Source of the DNA: Notamacropus eugenii
Lineage: Eukaryota > Chordata > Mammalia > Diprotodontia > Macropodidae
NCBI RefSeq assembly: GCF_028372415.1
Contig: NC_092873.1
Coordinates: 356,776,128 to 356,840,127, forward strand
Length of the DNA stretch: 64,000 nucleotides
Direction: 5' to 3'
The stretch's first letter is position 1, and each line of letters starts with the position of its first letter. Below, one piece after another: positions 12,301 to 23,600 of the stretch. Made by a program: the position numbers and the translations under genes. The notes under the pieces are model-generated. The model was given only the letters and a program-made list of their open reading frames with translations, had not been told where the DNA came from and searched no databases.

Positions 12301-14614
12301 CCAGTGCCTTATAAGTGGTAGGAATTTACTAAATGTTGAGTCGAATGGAACTGGATTGCATTGGTTGTTTCAGTTCACAACACACCCATATCTTCCATAT
12401 TGTTAACCTGGAGAAGCTGGTGCTCAACTATGCTGAAGGATAATCAGAAGCCATAGGGGAGAGCTGAGAGAGGGCTTTCCATAGGAAATAGCCTCATTGT
12501 TTTCCTGAGCAGAGACTCACTTTATTCTTCTCGGTTTGAAGGTCAATGTCTAGGGCCTGAAAGGTACGTCTCAGTTCATGGATATTGTCCTTGCTGCTCT
12601 GCACAAAGGAGGTTCTTTTTTCCAGCTCTTGGGACACTGATTCTGACTGTAGGGGCAAAAGAAAAGGACAGAGTATATTAGCATCAGCAAATGACCCAGG
12701 GAAACAGCTTCCCCTCAGCATCTTGGACTTTTTTTTTTTTACCTGCTCTTTGTACCATGTGTCCAAGTCTCGATGTTTCTTCTTAATTATCAGTTCATAT
12801 TCTTGCCTCATGTCCTCTAGGATCTTAATCAGATCTTCTCCTGGGGTTGAGTTTACCCTCACATTAACCTTGATGTCATCTGTCATGTGCTGTTTGCTTA
12901 TTTCCTGTGTATTTTGGAAGTGGAGAGAAGGATGCATAATTACAATCAGGTTCCTGGGCCTTTTCACTTCTCTTTTGTAATAGAACCATAACTAGGGTGG
13001 AGTAACTGAGGCTTTTCCAGGGTGTGACATTTAGAAAGTAGAAAAATTTAACAGAGTACTCTTTCAACCACTTAGATCCCATGATAGTAAGTAATCAAAT
13101 GAGATAAAGCATATTAGGTGGTTTGTAAACTTTGTAGTCTATATAAAAACTAGGTAGAAATACTAATACCTCCTCTAATTTAACTGTGAATGTCTTCATT
13201 ATTTCTTGTATACATTTTTCATTGGGAATTAAAAAAGTTATTTCAAAGGCAGGCTTTGTAATGTTTGTCCACCCAGGTCATCTAGCCCAACTCAAGTGTT
13301 TTACAAATAAGGAAACCGTGGCCCAAGGTGGTTAAACATTTGTGCTACTTGCCCAGAGGTGTCAACATTGCGAGTTACTGCTCTCCTTAAGTGCTTTGCT
13401 TTAAGGTGGAGCAAGCCATGGTGGTCTTTAGGGGTTATTCTCAGTCTGACCGGGATTAGACTCTCAGATATTACTTGCCTATCATGTGCAAAAATAAACA
13501 AAAAACCTCAAAATAAATAAACCCTTCGTGCCTTCTTCCTTATTATTTTATATAACAAATGACATTAGGCTGTCAGTCAAAAGACCTGTGTGGCAACCAC
13601 TTTAATTCTAATTGCAAAGTGCTCCAGGAAGAATTCTACTCCTCAAGTTCTTCTTTATAACCGGGAGTCTCATTTATACCTAACAAATTGCATTTACTTG
13701 TGCAGTGATTATGAAACTGAGAAACTGAACGTTTTTAGGTTACCAGCTAAGGGATTTGGGAATTGGTTCAATAACCTAGAGCAGAAAGGTGTGACAGCTT
13801 TTAAAATCCTCACTGTAAATGCTGATTGATAGAAGGTAACCAACACCCACTAGCTCCTCCTGCAGCCAAAGGAAGGGTTTATTTAACAGCCATTGTCTCT
13901 GAACAGATTTGTCAGAGTCAGTATGCTCCAGGTTTGTTGAATTCCATTGAGAGAAAACTTCTTTGTCATGTCCTTGGGCACCATGAATTAATTCAGGTGA
14001 ATAAGGATACTTTTCTTTGGATAATTTTTCCCCCTTAAGTCTATTTGGTGCTATTGGGAATGAACATTCATGGCCCATCCAATAACTTAATAGATTATGA
14101 GCAGTGGTGGATTAATTTAAAAATATTATCCACTAGTATATTTACATAATGGTTTAATTAGGGAAGTTCAGCATTCATTAGATGTTTGTTCTCACAATAG
14201 TATATTTCTAAGACAAACTGTCTCCTAATCTTCACCAGTCAGAAATTCCTATTGTTAATGCTGTATTTTCATCAGTGGTCTGGAAACTTGTAGGTATGGG
14301 AATTCTCTCGATCAACATAGATCGTAACCCATCCATAACTTACACAATAATGATCGTAATTATGATAGATAGAGTAGTGGCTATTGGTAGAGAGAGAGAG
14401 CCAGCCTTAGACTCAGGGAGACCTGGGTTCAGATCCTGCTTCTAATACATCCTGACTATATGACTGACCCTGGGTTAATCAATTTTATAGCAGGCAACTC
14501 CATAAGATTTTAAATAGCAGAGTAGGTACCTATCTGGATTAGTTGGAATTTCCTTAACAAGAAATCAAAATATATACATATCTCTCTATCTATCTGTCTA
14601 TCTATCTATCTATC

Positions 14615-14668
<54 letters not shown>

Positions 14669-17600
14669 ATGGTTTTAAGGTTTGCAAAGCACTTTAAATA
14701 TATTGTCTCATTTGATCCTTACAATTAACCTATGAGGCAGGTGCTATTCTCCATCCCACTTTACAGATGAGAAAACTGAGGTTCAGTTTTGCGTCTTATA
14801 GAGATGCCATTTATACATCTTATAGAGAACCCAGGTCTTCCTGGCTCTGAGCCCAGCTCTCCATCCAACTGGCCACATTACCTAGGATAAAGATGCTTTA
14901 TGGGGTTCTTAAAGTGAAGAGTTTTGGACAAACATATTTCCTCCTACAATCCAGGAAAGATTTTTTCACATCCTTTAGTTTAATGTATTATTAAGAGGCT
15001 TGATTGGCATTCTGTTATTGGCACTTCCTTCTTCTTAGCCATGAATTTGACCCAAGACTCGAGGGTTTTTAAAGAATTTCTGGATGAAGAGAGCTTGAGA
15101 CCACTGGTTTCCTCCACCTACCTCTTCATGGTGTTTCTTCATGAGAATCAACTCCTTCCTCATGCCTTCCACTTCTAGCTCCAGGTCCGTGATGAAAATT
15201 GTCATGTCATCCAAGATCTTCCGAAGTGCCTCCACTTCCGTTTCCAGGTCTTTCTTGAAGGACAGTTCATTTTCATACCTTTGGGTTAAAATGAAGGGGA
15301 ATAGACCTTTATTGATTCAAGGCTAGAGAATCTGTCAAAACTCATCCTGGGACATATATGACTTTTTTTCTTTTAAATGAATCATTTTTGAATAGGGAAG
15401 TCAGTAGAACAGGCCTGTACAGCATCATGGGCTGCTTATAATCGCCTACCCCTGTCTTTCCCCCTTCTCCCCTCCTTCCCATCCTTGTGGCCAGCCAAAG
15501 GATTTTGGGAGGCCAGGAAAAATGCAAATCCCTCAGCAAACCTGACTATGTGAAGTTCCCTTGGGGCAGGCCTGCACAACAGAGGGCCATTTAACTCACC
15601 AAAGGCTTTCAGGCTGCCCCCCAAAAATGTACAGAATGTAAAACAAGCTTGCACAACATCTGACCTGTGGGTCACAAGTGGCTCACAAGTTGTTCAGCCC
15701 GGCAGCAGAACCAGGAAAACAATATACACTAAAGTGATATCAATGGGAAGAAATAGAATAAAACCAGATTGGACTCTGAAAGTATAATGAATCAGTTTGG
15801 CCCTAGAGAAGGGTTTAGAAAATATATTGCCTCTATATTGGCAGACATGGTTGTTAGGTTTTGTTGAAACATTTGTTTCTTTCCTTTTTAATCTTAGTTA
15901 TAAGGGATAGTTAATTGAGTAAGGAAGGAAAGAGATAAATCCAGAAATAAAGGTGATATAAAAACAAGGGAAAGACAAAGAAAAGAACCTAAGCATTTAT
16001 ATAGTGCTTACAATGTGCCAAGCACTGTATTAAATATATTTTGCAAATATTATCTCATTTGATCTTCATAAAAAGCCTGCAAGGTAGGAGCTATTATTAT
16101 TCCCATTTTACCATTGAAGAAACTTAGGCAAACAGAAGATGAGATTCATTGATTCAATCACTGTAAATCTGACCAAGGAAACCATTTCAGTAGATTTGCC
16201 ATGGACTAGAATCATAGCTGATAGGAACCAAATTCAGAGGCCATCAACCTAATTTCTTTATGGCCAGAGAGAGTACAAGATCATAGATTCAATAGACTGT
16301 AGAGATTACTTAGTCCAATGGCCCTCATTTTATGGGAACCTAGTAGTGCAGTGGGTAGAGCTCCAGGCCTGGAGTCAGGAAGATCTCAGTTCAAATCTGG
16401 CCTCTGATGCTTACTTGCTCTGTGACTCTGAGTAAGTTACTTGATGGTTTGTCTCTGTTTCCTCATCTGTGAAATGAGGATAATAATACTATCTGCCTCC
16501 TAGAGTTGTTGTGGTGATCCAAGGAGATAAGAAATGTAAATTGCATGGTACATAGTAGGCACTATGCAAATTTTATTTACTATTATTTATACATAGGTCT
16601 ATTGAAGTAATATAGGTAGCACTGAGCACTCCCAAGACTCAAACCTAAGTCCAACACTATTTTCACAACCCCAAGCTGTTTTCTTAGGCTAACATGGACT
16701 AGATGATATTTTCCTGGAATTATCCTTTGAAAAAATGGAAAATGGTGACAAGAAGGAACTTACTTGAGGCTGAAGTCATCCATTGCCATCCTGGCATTGT
16801 CAATATGGAGGAGAATCTTAGCATTTGCCAGTTTTCCCTCCATAATCTGTAAAACACACGGGAGTCAGTCCAATTGATTGTCAGTTGTCCAAGGGCCCTA
16901 TCAGTAGGGAGAGGAACTTCCTCAGCTGAGGGGCTCTGTTGTTTTCTCTCTGAGTGGATCTTTCTTTTGGGGCAATTGAGTAAGACATCACGGAGCGTAA
17001 ACTTAGAGCTGAAAGAGACCTCAGAGATCAACTATTCCACCCACCTCATGTTGCAATAAGAGACATCAAGAAAATTATCCAATATAGTAAGTATCACTAT
17101 AGTAAGTAAGAATTGGAATCCAGGTCACAGGATCATCAATATAAATCTAGAAAAGATCTCAGAGTCCAATTCATCCAACCTACTTATTTTTAGAGATAAA
17201 GAAATTGAAGTACAGGGATTTTAAGTGACTGGTCTAAGATCATACAGTTGACCTTACAAGCATTAGTGGTGGGCTTTGCAACCAGGTCCTCTAACTCCAG
17301 AGTCTATACTCATTCTACTGTCTCATGTTAATCAACAAATTGAAGGCCTACTATGTGCAAGGCATAAGAGGCACAAGAATAACTTGATAATAACATGAAG
17401 TTCAGGGACTGAAGAATGGTCAGTTTTGCATCTGTGTGTGTGTGTGTGTGTGTGTGTTCAGCAGACAAGGTCCATAGGGATGCAGCAAGAAAGTTTTGTT
17501 TTATCTCTTACCAAATGACATGGCGCCCTGGTGTAGACAGGGAATTGACCTTATTATAGTAAGAAGACCTGAATTCAAAGCCCATCACTAATGCTTATAA

Positions 17601-20600
17601 GGTCACCTGAATGACCTGAGATCAGTCACTTAAGATCCCTGGACCTCAGTTTCCTTATCTCTAAAATAAGTAGGTTGGATTAGATAGCCTCTGAGGTTAT
17701 CTGTAGCCTCTAACAGAATAAGGCTCCAAGGTCTGGTCTTTATGGGCCCTTTCAGTTTCTATTAATCAATCTTACTATGGGAGAGTTATTAAACCTGGTG
17801 GTTATTGCATTTTAAGCAAAAGTAACCACTTACTAATAAATAATAATAGCTAGCATTTATATAGCCCCTACTATGTGTCAGGTGCTATGCTAACTAAGCA
17901 CTTTACAAATATTATCTCATTTGATCCTCACAACAATCCTATAAGGTGGATGCTATTATTATCTCTATTTTATAGTTGAGGAAACTGAGGCAAACAGGAT
18001 GAAGTGACTTGCTCTGGGTCATACAACTAGTGAGTGTCTGGGGCCAGATTTGAACTCAGGTTTTTCTGATTCCAGGGCAAGCTCATTATTCCCTGCACCA
18101 CCTTGCTGCCTCTGATTAATTTTATATTTATGTATACTAATTATATATGTACGTGTGTATATATGTACATACATATATGTCATATATGTATGTACATATT
18201 TATATAAACATATTATATATCATAATGCAATATATTATACTATATTATATATTATAATTTTATATATATATGTATATATATATATAAAAGCAGCCAACAC
18301 ATGATAATTTTTTTTATTCTCTAGTGGTTGCAGTTGCTCACACATAAACACACACACACACAATGCACACATACATTCAGTAGCATTGCTTGGGCATTCA
18401 CCTCCAGTTAGATGCTTCTTTCTGAATCTATAGAAGTAATCAGTGATGATGAGAATGATAAATCACTGCTAATGCTTTACCAAGGACAGCTAGGAAGTGC
18501 AGCTGATACAGCACCAGGCCTGGAGTCAGAAGACTCATCTTCCTGAGTTCAAATCTGACCTCAGACATCTACTAGCTGGGTGACCCTGGGCAAGTCACTT
18601 AAGCCTATTTGCCTCAGTTTCCTCATTTATAAAATAATCTGGAGAAGTATCCAGTATCTCTGCCAAGAAAACTCCAAGTGGGGTCTCAAAGAAATGGCCT
18701 CTGATGCTTTCTAGCTGTATGACCCTAAGCAAATCTCTTAATCCTGTTTGCTTCAGTTTCCTCATCTATAAGAAAATAGCAAAGCACTCTAGATTCTCTG
18801 CCAAGAAAACCCAAAAGAGGGTCATGGAGAATCTGAAATGACTGAACAATAGCAATTGCTTTACTTCCTATATGACCTTAGACCAGTCACGTTAGTTCTC
18901 TGGGTCTCAATTTCCTTCGTTAATTTCCATATCCTTTAAGGTTTGCAAAGACTTTTACAGACAATAGCTCATTCTCATTTCACAACCACACTGGTGTGGG
19001 CAGTGCATCAACAACAGGGCCACTGTTGACCCTGAATCAAGCTGCACACCCAGGGCAAGCATGTGGGAATATGTGGATAGACCTCAGGGTGAGGTCTTGA
19101 ACATCTGAAATAAAGTTCCATGTAGTGTCTCTCAGGGGAGACCAAAGGGAACTAATTTTCCCCTGGCAGGAGAAAGGCTACAAAGGAGAGACACTGTGAA
19201 GCTCTGATATATTTGGGGAGGTAGTGAGAAACAGACTTCAAATTGTTATTGTTTCTACCTTCTGAGGCAGCAAAAACATTTTCTACACCCTCCATATTTT
19301 AGTTTCCTAGGGCAAAACCCTGATCATGCTAGCTAGGGTTCTAGGGGCTGGTAATTCCTGGTATCCTCCTTTTACAGAGGAGGAAACTGAAGCTTTGAGG
19401 GGAAAGCATAAGGTAGCACAGCACAGTGAAAAGACAAATCACCTTGCAGTCAGTGGACTAGGATTTGAATCCTGGCTCTGGGAGTACTACCTATATGATC
19501 TAGGTCAAATCACTGAATCTCTCCATGAGTCTTGGTTTCCTTTACCTGTAAAATCAGGGTGTTGGACTAGATCAGGGGTGGTGAATCTGCGGAGTCAAGG
19601 CCACTTGTGACTCTCTAGGTCCTCAAGTGTGGCCCTTTGATGAGTCCAAGTTTTACAGAACAAATCCTTTTATTAAGGAGATTTGTTCTGTGAAGTTTGA
19701 ATTCAGTCAAAGGGCTACACTTGAGGACTTAGAGGGTCACATGGGATCTCCAGGCTGTGGATTGCCCCCACCCCTGGACTAGATGAACCCTAAGGTCCCT
19801 TCCAACCCCAAAATGATGATTCTATCCCCTGTTGTTGGTCTCACAACTAGTACATGTCACTGGGTTTGACATCAAGGATCAAATACAGAACACTTTTTCA
19901 TTCTAAGTCCGTCATGACCTAGCCCTTTGCTACATTTCCAGCCTTCCCACACCTTATGCTCCCTGAGACACATTCTTCTAGCCAATGACGCTGGCCTCCT
20001 GGCTGTTCCAGGAACAAGACACTCCAGTCTCTTGGGCATTTTCTCCAGCTGTCTTGCATGCCTGGAACATTCGCCCTCCTTCCCTCCATCTACTGACCTC
20101 TGGCTTCCTTTAAGTACAAACTAAAACCCCACCATCTAAAGGAAGCCTTCCCCATCCCTCCGTAATTCTAGTGCCTCCTCTCTGTTATTTCCTATTTATC
20201 CTGCATATAGCTCGCTTTGCATGTATTTTTTTGTATGTAATCTCTCCCATTAGACTGTGATCTCCTTTAGGGAAGACACTACCTTTTGTCTTTTTTTGTA
20301 TCCCCAGATAGCACAATGCCTGGCACATAGTAGGCAATTAAAAATGTTTGTTTTGGCAGCTAGGTGATACAGTGGATAGATCACCAGCCCTGGAGTTAAG
20401 AGGACCTGAGCTCAACTCAGGTCTTAGGCACTTGCTAGTGAACTGGGCAAGTCACTTAATCCCATCGTCTAAGTAAATAAACAAAATATTAATCGATTGG
20501 TTGATTGAAATACATTGCTTTATTTGCTGAGCCAAGTGTAATTTTCCACATCCATATATGTAACCTAATATCAACGCAAACCTTTTCCTCCCAACTGTTT

Positions 20601-23600
20601 TGTTCTTCCTTCATTTTGGAAGAGGACCATGACATCCCACAACTAATTAATCAATCAATCAACAAGTACTTATTAAATGATGAGGAGATATAAATAAGAC
20701 GATCTGTGAGAACAGCTTTAAATATTTACTTTTATGGCATTTTGAAGCAGCTTAGATTGGTAAATAGTTTATAACAGCTAGGTGGTAAAGTGGATAGAGT
20801 GCTGGGCCTGGGGTCAGGAAGACTCATCTTCCTGAGTTCAAATCTGGCTTCAGATACTTATTAGTTGTGTGATCCTCGGCAAGTCACTTAACCCTGTTGG
20901 CCTCAATATCCTTATCTTTAAAATGAGTTCTAGAGTTACAAGACTCATCATCCTGAGTTCAAATCTGGCCTCAGATGCTTACTAGCTATGTGACCCTGGC
21001 AAGTCACTTAATCTTGCTTGCCTCAGTTTCCTCTTTTGTAAAATGAACTGGAGAAGGAAATGGCAAATCACTCAAGTATCTTTGCCATGACCCCAAGTGG
21101 GGTCATGAAGTGTCAGAAATGACAGAAAATGACTGAAGAACAACAATTCCCTGCATGCCATTGTGACTGTTGACCTGGGTCAGTATACATCTGGCTGAAG
21201 ACACCTGAACTACAGTAATAGCATACTAATTTATTTCCCTGTCTCCTATTTCTCCTCTTCTTGATACATTTTCTACATAGCTGCCAAATTGATATTCCTG
21301 GAACACAGGTCTGGCCACGAGGCAGTTAGATGGCACAGTGGATAGAGCACTAGGCTAGAAGCAGGAACATCAGAGTTCAAATCCAGCTTTTGACATTTAC
21401 TAGTTGTGTGGTCAGGGGCAAGTCATGTGGAGACTGTTTTTTCATCTGTGGAATGGTGATAATAATAGCGCCAACCTCTCAGGATTGTTGTGAGGAAAAA
21501 ATGACCCACTATTTGCAATGTGCTTCGCAGACCTTTGTTGTTGAGTCCTTTCAGTTGTGTCCAGTTCTGTGTAACCCTATTTCTGAGTTTTCTTTGGCAA
21601 AGATGCTGGAGTGATTTGTCATTTCCAGCTCATTTTACTAATGAGGAACAAGTGGGGTGACTTGCCCAGGGCCACGCAACTGGCTGAGGCTGGATTTGAA
21701 TTCAGACCTTCCTGACTCCAGGGTCAGAGCTCTATCCACTGAACCACCTAGCTGCCCAAGGTTACAGAGCTGGTAAACGTCAGAAGGAGGATTTATCCCA
21801 GGAAGAGGTAATTTAATATAATCCCTCCATTTCAAGATGAGGAAACTGAGGCCTAGAGAAGTTAAAGTAACTTTTTCTGGTAAAACGTAGATTAGCTGTC
21901 TAGCATTTTCCATCAAAACCCAACATCTCTAACTAATAATGTCTTTTCCCCCTCATGCTGAACACTGCATTTCATCTTGTACAACTATGTCTTATTATTT
22001 ATCTGAGATAATTTTTAGGATTTAACATAGGTATTTTTTACTTCTTATTATAAAAGTAGAAAATAAACATTTATTGAACATCTATTATGTACCAATACTA
22101 TGCTAAGTATATTACAAATATCTTCTTATTTGATCCTAATAACAACTCTGGCAGGTAAGTGCCTTATTTATCTCCATTTTATAGGTGAAGAAACTGAGGC
22201 AGGCAGAAGTTAAAGGGCTTGCCCTGAGGCATATAGCTAATAAATGTGTAAGGCTAGATTTGAACTCAGATCTTCCTGACTCTAGGCCTGGCACTCTTCC
22301 ATTTTACCACCTGGTCGCCCCTACATACATACTGTATGTCCTTATAAATACTTGCTGATTGATTGACTGAGAATGAAATCACTGTGATCCTGACAGAACT
22401 TTCTAACTATATGATGAAAGGAAAGGAAAACACATTTATTAAGTACTTACTATTTGCCAGATGCTGCACTAGGAACTTTTCATATATAATCTCATTTAAT
22501 CCACTATAGTAATAGGGTAGTGGGTGCTATAATAACCCCCATTTACAGATGGAGAAACTGAGGCTGAGATAGGCTAAGTGAAAATTTGTCCAGGATCACA
22601 CAGCTAATAAATAGGTAGGATTTGAATTCAGGGCTTCTTTGGAATTTTGTAAGCCACTGTCCATTTTCTTCATCGTTCTATTGGCCCAGTTCCATTTTCA
22701 ACGAGCCCTCTCAGTCTTTTTTTGTTTGTCTGCATTCCTGCAACCTCTGCCAGTAATAGATAAATAAGACCTCTTTATAATAGTACCATATATTAAAGTG
22801 CCTTCCCTCCTTTCATCTCATTGGCTCCTCACAACATCTCTGTGAGACTGTCAGTGCTCAACGGTGCTACTCATTTCACATGGGGGACAACTCAGGCCGA
22901 AGAAGTGTTTTGCTCATGATCACAGGTTTAGTAAGTGAGAGAAGGAAGCCCTGGATCTACTGTAATGCTTTTCTTCTACCACTTGCAATTGAGATCTCCC
23001 AATTATATTGATTTGATAATGATCCGATTAGCATCAATTTCCGATTTCTTTCCTCAAAAGCCATGTCCTTAATGCATGGAATCATAACCATAGTTCTAGA
23101 AGGGACCTTAGAAGTCAAAAACCTTCCCATTTTACAGATTAGGAAACTAAGGTCTAGAGAGGTGAAGTGAGTTGCCCGAGGTCAAGCAGGTTGCAAGCAT
23201 TTAGATCAGAGTTTGGAATTGCCAATATCCCACTTTCTCCAAGTTTCCCTCTTCTCAAACCAAAACACCATCATTAACCATAAACATAGTGAAGGTTTGT
23301 TGACTCACCTTGTTTTTTTCCTAACACCAACCATGCACTCTATAGTTAAGATAATTACAGAGTCAGTTATTAGGTGGATTATTCAGTAATTAGGGTTCAT
23401 TATGAGGACAGATTTATATTATCATAATATGCAACTTGGGAATATGGGGTGTTATAACACCAATACAAAATAGACTCTCTAAAGCCTGTGATCCTTCTTC
23501 TAGTTTGGTTAAACCATGGTGGGTACAGTGATGAGAGTGCTCAATTCAGAGCCACAGGGTCTGGGTTCAAATTCAGCCTTGCTACATTCTATCTTGTGTG

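Noticed and set aside
16720..17031. 103-codon minus-strand frame
   Set aside because: It overlaps KRT23 exon 2 in the wrong frame and contains its shifted translation. The in-frame 83-bp exon matches keratins.
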